A stretch of 64,000 nt of DNA from Axinella damicornis (taxonomy: Eukaryota; Porifera; Demospongiae; Axinellida; Axinellidae): contig OZ007508.1 in NCBI GenBank assembly GCA_963931865.1, positions 6,142,737 to 6,206,736 on the forward strand, written 5' to 3'. The position numbers and the translations under genes are program-made. The first letter of the stretch is position 1. Every line of letters begins with the position of its first letter. Below are positions 1-10,510 of this stretch, piece after piece. Under the pieces are notes generated by a model. That model worked only from the letters and a program-made list of their open reading frames with translations, searched no databases and had not been told where the DNA came from.

Positions 1-320
1 GCACGTGGACTGGACCCCAGTACATGTGAGACCTATCCCAAGGCACTGGAGGAAATGTTCTAAAGCAAACACTGATAGTACCCTGAAGCACCTGTGCAAC
101 CACAGTGTATGTATAAAATGGACAGGTCAAAGAGTAAATTGCAGATCTTTGTCCCAGTTGGTCTTCACCACTCAACATCTACTTTGTTTAAGTACAATAT
201 CATGTGGATGTAATGCTCCTATGCCACCAAACTAACCAATTATCCCCACTTTCTGGCCTGGATATTTCTCATACATAATATATATTATATTCATCATTCA
301 GGTTATGATGAATAATATTA

Positions 321-565
321 CAGTGAAACCTCTGATAGTGGACTCTCTGTAATAGGGATACAATAGAATAGACCTCTCCAATAGGGACGATTCTTGAGGT
401 CGCAAATAATCCCTGTACATACATTTTGAACATCCGTAAAGAGGATTACCTCTCTACATACAGTGGAACCTCTGTAATCAGGACACCTTTGGGGGACGAC
501 ATAAGTTTTGTCCTTTGTAATTTTGCCATGTTGCTTACAACTCTCTGTAGGGTCCATTTCTACGT
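321..565. mobile_element. Fragments of a pogo/Tigger-like DNA element
   Basis: Two related blocks start with cagtgaaacctctg (near 322) and cagtggaacctctgtaat (near 460), in the same orientation. Ends of the type CAGTGGAACCTCT are typical of pogo/Tigger-like terminal repeats in many animal genomes. I see no transposase and no paired inverted end, so these are probably nested or truncated remnants. Confidence 0.35.
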
Positions 566-873
566 ACATACGTATGATATGTAGCTCATCAATCTCATGT
601 TCTTATGCAGCAGGTTATTTAGCCATAATCTTCAAATATCGCCTTGTTCCTAGGCTCCGCCCAGCTTTCCGTCACTTGCTGTAACCTAACCCTAACCCGC
701 TTTTCCATACTGCAAACGACAAAAGCTGGTTGGGGCCTTGGAACGAGAGTATACGATCCTCCAGATTAAACTTTGTTGATGTGGTGATTATTGAGCTGCA
801 AACGTATGCTCCAGATGTCTGTTGTTTTAGCAATGATCAGGAGATCAGGACACACACTTCCCTTTGAACTATT

Positions 874-1008
874 CTCCCTCCCTCCCTCCCTCCCTCCCCC
901 CCTCCCTCCCTCCCCCCCTCCCTCCCTCCCTCCCTCCCTCCCTCCCTCCCTCCCTCCCTCCCTCCCTCTCTCCCTCCCTCCCTCCCTCCCTCCCTCCCTC
1001 CTTCCTCC
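874..1008. repeat. CCCT microsatellite
   Basis: A nearly pure (CCCT)n tract of about 135 bases with a few C-only interruptions. It produces spurious Ser/Pro/Leu- and Gly/Glu/Arg-rich open frames on both strands. Confidence 0.95.
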
Positions 1009-1793
1009 CCCCTCCTCCCTACCTCCTTCATCCTCCTCCCCCTCTCTTGTCCATAGGACCATAGATTATCTATGATAGGACCACCTTACAGCACAGATGG
1101 AGGTGACTGAGGAAAACCAACAGCTGACAAAGCAGTATCAACGGGAGAAACAAGAGGGAAATATTGAAGATGTCAGTGGGGACCAACTTTAGATGTTATG
1201 GTAGGTGTGGTGGTGTTTCATATCAACCATCTAACCTAGTCAGGCTTGCAAACCTGGAGTTATGTGTAGTTCATGCCAGTTGAACAAGACAGACGGCAGA
1301 GATCCATTGTGTCTAGATACACATTATACTTCCTGTACACTGCCAAATGCAGACGCACATAAACACGAAAGCAAACACACATGCAGACACAAACGTGCGC
1401 CCTCAAGATGTGTCCAGTCTTAAGATCTTTGTTCAAGGACTTTCGGGACATATTCATATACCTGTACATGTAGTATACAGTACATGTAAGTCAGATTTGT
1501 TTTGTGTTGACTAGAGTTACCTGCACTAATCACGCATGATGTCACATACTGTTTGCGATGGTTGTTACCCTCCTGGTAAGGGAAAGATTGTGCCATGTAA
1601 ATAATTAACATTTGACTACTTAACAGCTGTGTACGTAGTAGCTTATACGCAGTTCGCTCAAAGTCTTGGCATGGAAGATACACTTCAGGCTGCATTGAAA
1701 GCACAACGCAGCCTTCTCCCATGGAGAAAAGCAGCAGAACGACTTTGCATTACGTCATACAAAATGACAGCGCATGTCATCTTGTCCTACCTA

Positions 1794-1819
1794 CCCCCCC
1801 CCCCCCCCCCCCCCCCCCC
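1794..1819. repeat. Poly-C tract
   Basis: Twenty-six consecutive C residues, followed by a T and a second C run. Tract length is likely to be imprecise in any assembly. Confidence 0.9.
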
Positions 1820-2953
1820 TCCCCCCCATCCTTGTGATAATTTGTATTCAAAGCATCCCCACATGGCTTCTGTTTGGTACACACTTGATCCAAAATTCTA
1901 AGCTACGTAGTTGTGATTACGTGTGTTGTGAAGAGCGCCTACCTGCTCTTGTGAAAGAGTGTCCACCCCCTACTATGCCCGCACGTCTTGTGAGACAGCA
2001 CCAGCCACTAGAGAATAAGTGCTAGTTTGAGCAAATGTGAGCCTGAGGGCAATAGAAATCTGCACTTCGTCATCGCCAGGCGTACTGAAACACTCTACAG
2101 ACTGTTTGAAAATCTGGCCCAGTACAGCTACTGTAGTTGGAGACTGCATACTGTGGTACCTTACGATTTACGTAACAGCACCCCACAGCTGTAGAGAGTT
2201 ACAGATGCTAACTAGTGATGTACAGGTACACACAGCAAACATTGGCACTCATTCAGAGATGATTGTGAAAACATTTAAAGAGCTCCCACCTCCCTGTTTG
2301 ATGAGCATGTAGTTAACGTGAACCGCTCATGCACACCCTTAATTTATACTACCACCCTCACAATAATTATGGTGAGAGCAGCACAAGCTACAGGGCCGTA
2401 GGAGTAGGTGCGGCAGGTGCGGCGGCCGCCGGACCAATAATATGCTCAGTCTGGCTATAGCAAGTTGCAGTTTCATCCCAAGATTGCACCAGAAACGATC
2501 TCAGGTCTAAAATTCAAAATTTTCCTGGGGGAGGGCCCCCACACCCCCCTAGGTGATGCGCTTCGCCTGACCAAACTAAAATTGCTTCCTACGGGCCTGA
2601 GCTAGATTCATTTGTACATGTGAATTGTCCATCACAGCATGCAAAGATATACTGTTCCCACATACATACATATAGTTGGCATGAATGTGTAATAATTGGT
2701 AACTATTCGAATTGCAAAAATCGCAGAAACATCACTAACGATTGTTTCAGCACGTTTAGCTTGGATCAGCATGAATGCCACAGCATAATTGTAAGTGGTG
2801 CATTATATTGTTTGTAGTGTGCGAGCTCACTTGTGCAGTACAAGACTGGGTGTATCAGTATGCATGCATAGAATAATCTAAAATGTTAAATTTCAGCAAA
2901 TTACATGCAATTGTATGTAAGTTCTGTGAACAAATGTGTTCCATAAAGCTTGT

Positions 2954-4037
2954 TTACTTGGTACAAACAACACAGGTAAGTTCCTTTTGAGGGTCGTAGG
3001 GTGGGCAGGCCATTCCATTGCAGTTAGCCTCAACATGGTAGAACACAGCACCGTTAGTATCCAGAGCGCTCGCTGGTATTGTATCTGGGTTTCTGTCAAC
3101 ACATTCGAACATGGTACGATAATGATTTTGTGTGATTAATGTTGACATTAGATAGCCAGAATACTCCCGAGTCCAAGTAGACGGGCACTGAATTTTAGCT
3201 GGGATCATTGTTATGGCCACCCTCAATGAAGCATAGCAAACTGTACAGGGAGCATTGTGTTGGTAGGTAGTTGAGAGTGGACCTCCTGATTGTGTCTCAT
3301 ACTCCGTACCATAAACATAACTGTGCCCTTGAACTCCAGGTCTGTACTGGAGGTAGTCTGGGTTACTAGGCATGCAGAGGTAGTTGGCTCCTCCCCCTGT
3401 GTGGCAATAGAAGCTTCCACCAGTCCTGCCAGCATATACCAGTTCCGTTCCAGTGACATTCGGACAGGTAGTCTTCCCCCACCTTGTGTAGACCACTCCA
3501 CCATTCCGTGGGCCAGGGGGACCAGCCCCTCCTTGCTGTCCCTTCTCTCCTTGTGGTCCACGGGGACCAGCCCCTCCTTGCTGTCCCTTCTTTCCTTGTG
3601 GTCCACGGAGACCAGACACTCCTTGCTGTCCCTTCTGTCCTTGTGGTCCACGGAGACCAGACACTCCATCCCTTCCGTCCCTTCCATCCCTCCCTCGCAG
3701 CACCTCAATGAAGGGGAGAGAGCTTGTGTTGAGACTGTTCACTCCATTCCCCGTGGGTGCCGTCCTTTGGGGCCTCTGCAGAGCTCCAGCTGATGGGAGA
3801 AATGGTAGCACCATAATTATAATCATAATTATTCTGTTCAGCCAGGCAGTTTGATGACAAAAATCTAACGAAACTTTTGAACAAATTCAAGTAGTTCATT
3901 GCTCTTGATGAGTGCATAATATACATACAGGAGCTTATGAGCCACAGGCTCACCATACCCTCAACACCACCCCACTCACCTTCAACAGAGGTGATTGCCA
4001 AGGCACCCACAACTACCACCACCTTTAGCAGTTCCAT
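2954..4037 (-). CDS. Short-chain collagen (C4/spongin type), two exons
   Basis: Secreted short-chain collagen, an extracellular matrix protein of the spongin short-chain family known from sponges. Exon 1 (3980-4037) encodes a hydrophobic signal peptide beginning MELLKVVVVVGALAITS and ends in a GTGAGT donor. Exon 2 (2954-3789) follows a CCCATCAG acceptor. Both junctions are phase 1 and the joined frame gives 297 residues. After a short linker come 21 Gly-X-Y triplets (GRD x3, then a near-repeated block of GLR/GPR-GPQ-G(Q/K/E)K-GQQ), then a cysteine-rich C-terminal domain starting near VYTRWGKTTCP, with FYCHTGGGANYLC and a final CVVCTK. The domain pattern, GGxNYLC and VYTRWGK match the C4 short-chain collagen family as I know it. 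The triple helix is short, so the protein probably trimerises through the C-terminal domain. The frame is intact. Confidence 0.88.
3525..3690 (-). repeat. Internal 45-base repeats of the collagen helix
   Basis: Inside exon 2 of the collagen gene, a 45-base unit (15 residues, five Gly-X-Y triplets) is repeated about three times with few differences. This shows that the helix grew by short tandem duplication. The repetition keeps other frames open on both strands, which creates false open frames here. Confidence 0.85.
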
Positions 4038-4110
4038 TGCTCTTGTTCACAGTGTACTGTTTGAATTTGTAAGCATTGCAGACGTGTTGTCAGTCCTTTG
4101 CAAGTGCTTT

Positions 4111-4118
4111 TATTTATA
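4111..4118 (-). promoter_or_regulatory. TATA box of the collagen gene
   Basis: Read on the minus strand this is TATAAATA, about 75 bases upstream of the collagen start codon at 4037. That spacing leaves room for a short 5' UTR starting near 4085. No other strong TATA match lies between it and the ATG. Confidence 0.5.
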
Positions 4119-4289
4119 GTCACTCGACCAACTGTTTGCCAGGGGTTCACTTAGTCATTTTGAGAACAACAAATTCAGCACCTTTGAACCCGATTAGAAA
4201 TAGTGCTGCAAATCAAGGAGGACTTTCAGCAAATATTCACCTTTGGAGGGATCTTCACTTGCACGTGGGTTCCCGTTTGGGAATTACAT

Positions 4290-4800
4290 CACTGTTTGTC
4301 ACCATTAATGTTAGCACTTCAAGCATAGGTGCAATGACATCATCAATGATGAATACTGCAGCATGCGGAAAAGTTGTCTTAAGGATTGAACAAGGTTGAT
4401 GTAGCCTATCAATTGTAAATGCAATGACATCATGAAAGAGATACATACGTACTGTGGCATGCGGAAAGTTGTGTTAATAACAAGTTTCAAGGCAGTGACG
4501 CTGTGATAGAAATGAACTGTTGCATGCGAAAGGTGCTACAGTAATAAGGTTAATGTAGCCTATCAATTGTAAGTGCAATGACATCATGAAAGGGGTATAT
4601 ACGTACTGTGGCATGCGGAAAGTTGTTAATAGGTAATAACACTGTGAAAGAAATATTCTGTGGTATGCAGAAAGGTTTTGTTTGTGACAAAGTTAATGTG
4701 GTGTATCAAGTGTAGGTGCAGTGACATCGTGAAGGATGATTATACTGTGTCATGTGGGAAAGTTGTAGTAGCTGTGGCAAAGTTATCAAATGTACTGCAG
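4290..4800. repeat. Diverged tandem repeat (70-170 base units)
   Basis: The motifs GCAATGACATCATGAA, TACTGTGGCATGCGGAAAG and TAATGTAGCCTATCAATTGT recur in the same order several times across this block, with substitutions and indels. This is a decayed minisatellite or repeated element upstream of the collagen gene. No coding potential was seen. Confidence 0.75.
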
Positions 4801-4945
4801 TGACATCAAAGCAGGATCCACTCTGGCATTCTTCAGACCTACATTTTACCAAATTATAGGCTGCTTGCTGCCAAATGTGCTGTCATAAGCCCATCACTTT
4901 GCTACTTGGGGTAGCACCTAATGACCTTACCACACAAGTATGATA

Positions 4946-5145
4946 NNNNNNNNNNNNNNNNNNNNNNNNNNNNNNNNNNNNNNNNNNNNNNNNNNNNNNN
5001 NNNNNNNNNNNNNNNNNNNNNNNNNNNNNNNNNNNNNNNNNNNNNNNNNNNNNNNNNNNNNNNNNNNNNNNNNNNNNNNNNNNNNNNNNNNNNNNNNNNN
5101 NNNNNNNNNNNNNNNNNNNNNNNNNNNNNNNNNNNNNNNNNNNNN
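4946..5145. other. Assembly gap (200 N)
   Basis: Exactly 200 N. A round number usually means a gap placed by a scaffolder, so the true distance is unknown. All frames crossing it are artefacts. Confidence 0.99.
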
Positions 5146-5465
5146 GTAGGTATATTCATGAAGCAGCGGAGAAAACACAATCTCTTTTGTCAACACCAGT
5201 TCATGTACTTGTTGTGTAAGTGTGCCTGAGGCAATATTGCATTCCTGAGCATTACAGATATAATAGCAATGTGGCAGACACACCTAGCCTACCCGCCGTA
5301 CCTGGTACAACTCAAGGCACAAATGGACTATTAACATTGTACGTGTCAAACAATTAATGCATTATGTGCATGGGAGTGGCATGCAATCACATTTACATTT
5401 ACGCATGGGGACCACAAACAGGAACATGTAGGAACAGGGTGCTCGAGTTTCATTAAATGGTTCGG

Positions 5466-5468
<3 letters not shown>

Positions 5469-5509
<41 letters not shown>
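5469..5509. repeat. 41-base poly-G tract
   Basis: An uninterrupted run of 41 G after GGGGA. It could form G-quadruplexes on this strand. Runs this long are hard to sequence, so the length is approximate. Confidence 0.9.
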
Positions 5510-5511
<2 letters not shown>

Positions 5512-6150
5512 TATCTTGGTAAATACATATAATTAAGGGAAAGGAGAATTAATGTGAAATACTTTGTGTCATTCGAACACCGGCCTAGCCTGCATCAGCA
5601 ATTAAGTTACCATGGAGTCTATGAAGGCCTGCTTTCAGCCACACACATTTTTGCGGCCTGAATTCATGAAACTCAAACAGTCAGCCACACCCAGGAATTT
5701 TGTGCCACGTACATGGTGCCAATGCAGCCCCACCCACTTTCTGATGCACATGTACGTATACGTAGTGAAGAGGGGATTGAGAATCACTCATACGAGATGG
5801 AGTCTCTGTCTATCTTGTACACGCATTGATTATGTCTTGAGTGGAGAGACGGCCACTTGAACTCATGCCACTATATACAACAGTTACTGTATGACTTTGA
5901 CCACTGGCCGAGGCTGGAACCCGGTCACCTGCTGGCACAAGTCCATCTCTTAAGCTCATAATTTATTATGATCATTTCTGGACCTCCAACGATTCGATAT
6001 GAGATTTTAGGTGTGGACACTAGACAGGTGCTGCATACTCCAGGCCGGTGCATGAGGACGGACTAGTGCCAGATACATGATATTGCATGCCCCATGCAAT
6101 TCTCTTGACATTCTTTTACATCTGCAGCATTCACTGAAGTAGCTACTTAT
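5510..6150. other. Spacer before unit A, no gene seen
   Basis: No supported exon. The block near 5150-5330 resembles 25680-25880, and the stretch around 5620-5740, ending in CCCACCCACTTTCTGATGCA, resembles 20090-20190, 23700 and 38245. It therefore appears to be spacer repeat shared between units. Confidence 0.4.
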
Positions 6151-8365
6151 AATTCGGTCTATAATATAGGTTGGTCACCCTCAATAGTTTTTGCCTTTTG
6201 GTACCAAACTGATTTTACACGCAGGTATAAGCATGGCCATTAGCCACCCTCATCATTGCGATGAGTGACTAACACTGCATGATCCGGGCCCAGTAGTACA
6301 ATCAATGTACATCGGTAACTTATCTGCCTAGGCTTATCGCCAGTCAGCTTCATATGCACTCAAATCTAGGTTTTCCACAACAGAAAATAGTCATTGTTGT
6401 CCGATGAACTTTACAACAGAGAAGGCACTCAAGACAGTTCGGAGAGGCATGCAGGTACAAATACAATACAATTGTCAGCTATTGCATGTAGGCATGTATT
6501 ATGTATCATGACCAGTATAATAGTGACTGCTGTGAATGACGGAGTCAGGTCACATGACAGTTGAGTTCCTTCTTGGTGGCCTCTGACCTCTGCTTTGAAC
6601 ACTTGGAGGCGCTGGTCTTGTGCATGCTGTCTTGGTTGCAAGAGTGTTCCCCTCCAACCCATTACAACTGTTGGAAGCAGAACAAAACATCACTCAAAAT
6701 CTACCTGCAGACCAGTCACAACCTACAGCCTCAACAACACTGCTGAAGGCTCAACAGTATTATTATACAGCACCTACCACCTAGGTATGCTTCTTTGTGG
6801 TGCAATATTGGCACCGGCTATCTCATGTGTCTATACCAACTATTTGTCTATATGATGTCATGCATGTGACCAGATATCCCTCCTCCATTGTGCCAAACTG
6901 TGACACAAACTGGAGGTGGGTGAGGTCTGGGAACGAGGCTAGGCAAACAGTGAGTACATGAAATGAACAGGGACTAACCTGTAGCACTAATTTTCTCCCA
7001 TGCCTCCCATTGTCCATGAGATGTCCAGGCTCCTCACTCATGGCTGGTGGTGTCAACCCACCTTCCCTGGAGAGTGGTTAACACAGACTGAATCCTAATT
7101 GTCATTTTTTGCAGGGATATATTTGAAATGTCAGGGGATTAAATCTCCAGCCCGACATAAATACAAATGCCATGGGATGAAGGTCCAAATAACATTTTAA
7201 TATCAGATCCATCTTTCCTTCCACAATGGACTTGGCTCGTATGACTGGGAGTATACACACAGCAGGCAGTGATCAGTATGTAACCTACCAGTTTACATCT
7301 CGATCTCCCTCCACCTCCAGTGTCATCTGATCCACATGTGAGTTTCTCCCTCCCGGCTACACAGCTGATCCCTGGAGGGAGAATGAACACAATAACACAG
7401 TAATGTGAACATATTACACCTTCACCCACACAAGTACATACTCCCACACAGGGAAGGAATGGATTGGGAACATGTCCTTATCTACTCCCAATGCAGGAAT
7501 GGACAGAGCCTAGAATAATTACTGTGAGGTGAAAGTGACTAATCTCGTCAGCTCTTCGTACAACTCTAGTTTGTGAGGTACATACAAGTTGTTTTTGGTA
7601 CTCATGCAGTCATAAAAGCTGCAATTTTCCTATTTCACCCAAACTTTTGTGTCCACTGAGATACTGACAGACAAATCAATCACTCTACCCTTTGCTCCAA
7701 TCAAAGCCATTGTTGTGTGTACATTCCTGGCATGCTCACCCACTTAGTAGCTGGTGTCTGTGTACACACATGATGCCAAGCTTACATAAGAACAGCATGT
7801 ATATGAAGTCACACATGTAGCAGGATGAGTAATGGAGTGAGTCACACACTCTACTCACCCTCTATCCAACAGCAGGTTTGAGCTTTCTCAGTGACATGGC
7901 ATATTTGTTGGTCTTCGGGTCCACAGTCCAGCTTCAATCCTCCCAGAGGCAACTCTCCGGTAGCACACTACGTGGCCGTCCTGGTTGCTTCCAAAATTCC
8001 CTCAGGATACATAGTTGGAGACTGGTGCCCAGTAGAACAAGTGATTAGACCATACTGGATCGGCAAATGAACCAACTGACAAGGCAGAAACTTCCAGGAT
8101 CACCAACTGCGGAGGAATGGGGGTCGGATCACTCTTAAATTGCAAATACACACATGCACACACACAAATCAATGCGCGTACAGATTTCGTCCACTGCACA
8201 GAACAGGCTGGGGAGGACAATTTATGGATGCATGTATAACCATCAACAGAGGTAGTACATGAGCTGACCAGAGGCTCCACCCCCTCACCTGTCATTTCTT
8301 CACCGTCTCTCTGCAATTCCCCCTCACATACAGTGCCGTCCACGAGCAAGTTAAACGGTACACGC

Positions 8366-8450
8366 GTGTCACTCGCGAGACACTCGCGAGACGCTCGCGA
8401 GACACTCGCGAGACGCTCGCGAGACACTCGCGAGACGCTCGCGAGAAAAG
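8366..8450. repeat. CTCGCGAG palindrome array, left
   Basis: Eight-base palindromes CTCGCGAG recur about every 10 bases (…ctcgcgagacactcgcgagac…), forming a 20-base higher-order repeat. The array is mirrored at 9715-9790. Confidence 0.9.
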
Positions 8451-8868
8451 TTGCGAGTCCGCGTGTGCGAGCACTACTCGCGCTCGCGAGTACGCACCCG
8501 CTACTTGAGCACTCGCGCTACGCGAGCGCGAGTGCTTGCTGTTGCGCGCGCGCGCGCGCGCGCGAGTACTGTACATTTAACTCCTCCCTTGTTTATACAA
8601 CTAAGAGGGTGACTGTCTGTTACTTGCATTGCGGGGGCACTAAGGGCAAATGCGCAAAAATGCACTTAGTGTCAAAAATTTCAAGATGGCCAACATGTAT
8701 ACTGTAAGCAGTGTTGTTGAATGACTGGATGACTTCGATTTCGACCTCGACGATGGATTAGACAGCGATTTCGGACGAGAGGGAGTCCGTAGCTACTGTA
8801 CCTTTCCAGGGCAGGCTTGGATGGAACAAGGAAATGGACAAAGACGAGGACATGGTATGTGTGCGTAT

Positions 8869-8909
8869 GTGTGTGTGTGTGTGTGTGTGTTCCGGGGGGG
8901 GGGGGGGGG
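8869..8909. repeat. GT microsatellite followed by a G run
   Basis: (GT)n at about 8869-8890, then TCC and a 16-base G run. This is simple sequence inside the transposon. Confidence 0.9.
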
Positions 8910-9714
8910 AGCATAGTGGAGGAGGGCCAAATCCAGGTCCTCCTGTTAATGACAGTGTATTGTGTGGACCTTTGCAAGGTCTTTGACGAGGAATTGCTGG
9001 TAGTGGAGACAGCTAGGTGTTATGTAGCGTAATACGCATTATTGAAGGCCACCATCTGACATCACTTTTGCCGAAATGGAGGTATTCTGTCATGCACACA
9101 CTCATGCAGGTTGGGGATACTCCAGTGGTGAAATATGACCTGGCACTGTGGCCTTTGTCCCTGTACTCCGAAGATTCTGAGTTCTATTCCTTGGATTTGA
9201 GGGCGTGTGCAGTCTTCTACAAAAAGCGGTTTCGTAGCCTTGTCTTGGTGATGCTCCTGTCTGTTCTCTTGGACTCCTGGAGTCATATGAGGGGTTCATG
9301 GGGATAGCATGACAATACAGAAGTGTTGTATTCTTGAAAATGCTTGTATGGCATGCTGTTAACAAAAGTGATAATAAATAATAATAATAATAATCATCAT
9401 TTTATTCATGAAAAATGTCATATAAACCCGTGTTTTTGCCGTGTACGTTTGTTCTAGCTGATCTATGAGGCTAAAAGCGACATCATAATGTGTATAAATA
9501 GCTCAGCTACTTGAAAAGGTGTGGTTGCTAAGGACTCTGCCGTTCAGCGGCGCTGCTATGAATTTTTAAGTACCCGGTAAACGCTGTTCAATTTCCTGCG
9601 AGTGCGAGCGCGCGTGCGAGTAGTCGAGTGCGAGCGCGCGCGCGAGTATAGTAGCGCTCGCGGGTTAGCCTGTAACGCTCGCGAGTATTATACGATTACC
9701 ACGCGAGTCACATG

Positions 9715-9790
9715 CGAGTCTCTCGCGAGTCACTCGCGAGTCTCTCGCGAGTCACTCGCGAGTCTCTCGCGAGTCACTCGCGAGTGACAC
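9715..9790. repeat. CTCGCGAG palindrome array, right
   Basis: Mirror array of the one at 8366-8450. It again has CTCGCGAG spaced about 10 bases apart, with TCT and TCA alternating between units. Confidence 0.9.
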
Positions 9791-10510
9791 GCGTGTGCCG
9801 TTTAACTTGCTCGTGGACAGCACTGTACATGTACTTGCACACACACACACTAGCACACACCAACACATACTCACACAAGGAAACTGCAGTGCCAAGAGCA
9901 GTAGCTGCATCCCTGCTCCTTCCCCGAAGTCAATGGGCCCGGAGTTCCATTCTCAAGCATATCTGCAGATACTCAAAAATGCTCTAGCTTCACAATGTTG
10001 CTTCTGGTGTGTGTACAGTTCTACACGAACATCTTCGTCCAGATACACAAAGCTCTGAAAGCCTTCTTGAAGCTGCGATGGATAGTCAGGAAGCGTAAGC
10101 ATGATGTCGTGCTTTGGTGTATGAAGAACCAAAGAAAAACTGATAGTGTGCTGTTTGGGACAAACCTCAGATATACTTCTTCCCAGATCCCAGAAAGGGA
10201 ATGGTCTGGGAACCAGACCAGTACGTTGCTGCATGCTCTCATCAGAGCCCAAGTACAGCTAACCTGAAGGCTAGAGCTACAAGCCAAAGGCATACAGTGA
10301 GCCCACACTTTTCTCAGTGCTATTGTGAAGTAACCATGGCAACCATTGTGTATGGTCTCTATTCTGCAGGGTGCAACAACTAAGAGCATGAAGGGTGCTA
10401 CTGAGGTCACAAATCCAACTAAAAGTTACATTTGAGTGGTACACGAACGTGCAGATCCAGCACTGATTGTGAGCAGTAAACTGGACAAAATGAATGATCT
10501 AATGATGAAG

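Larger units (their letters stand above)
1..2950. other. Gene-poor left flank
   Basis: I see no convincing exon here. Open frames are short, lack family resemblance and overlap low-complexity sequence. The stretch holds pogo/Tigger-like transposon ends near 321 and 455, a CCCT microsatellite (874-1008), a C run (1794-1819), and a telomere-like short run of CTAACC near 686. Around 2400-2600 there is GC-rich sequence of repeat character. Confidence 0.5.
8331..9825. mobile_element. Tc1/mariner-like terminal-inverted-repeat element
   Basis: The ends are inverted copies: CAGTGCCGTCCACGAGCAAG at the left, and the complement of CAGTGCTGTCCACGAGCAAG at the right. Each is flanked by TA (8329-8330 and 9826-9827), as expected for Tc1/mariner insertion, and CAGTGC is the terminal sequence of classic Tc1. 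Inside each end lies an array of CTCGCGAG palindromes. Between the arrays are about 1.1 kb containing a short acidic frame (DDFDFDLDDGLDSDFGREG near 8727-8785). I could not identify a DDE transposase, so it is probably non-autonomous or decayed. It lies within the companion gene of unit A. Confidence 0.7.
6550..10252 (-). pseudogene. Companion gene of unit A, degenerate exon set
   Basis: Minus-strand exon-like pieces that line up with units B and C. They are a last exon 6550-6667 (its tail frame is shifted relative to unit C), an exon ending at a GTTAGT donor (last base 6979), an exon at 7289-7364 with a GTAGGT donor, and an exon at 7859-8106 with a GTGAGT donor. The last of these begins LVILEVSALSVGSFADPVW and then meets a TGA. 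A further open stretch near 9990-10190 (residues SQLQEGFQSFVYLDEDVRV) has no visible counterpart in B or C. The transposon at 8331 sits close to where the ankyrin-like exon of unit B would be expected. No continuous coding frame could be assembled, so this copy is probably dead. The function is unknown. Confidence 0.4.

Noticed and set aside
666..700. Telomeric repeat or chromosome end (CTAACCCTAACCC)
   Set aside because: Only about two copies, internal to the sequence; too short to mean a telomere.
766..1075. Open frames on both strands rich in Gly/Glu/Arg or Ser/Pro/Leu
   Set aside because: They are products of the CCCT microsatellite; no splice, start or family evidence.
3223..3793. Open frames of 161, 167 and 75 codons overlapping the collagen exon
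   Set aside because: The Gly-X-Y repeat keeps several frames open. Only the frame joined to the signal-peptide exon has a recognisable C-terminal domain.
4902..5283. Frames crossing the N gap
   Set aside because: Artefacts of undefined sequence.
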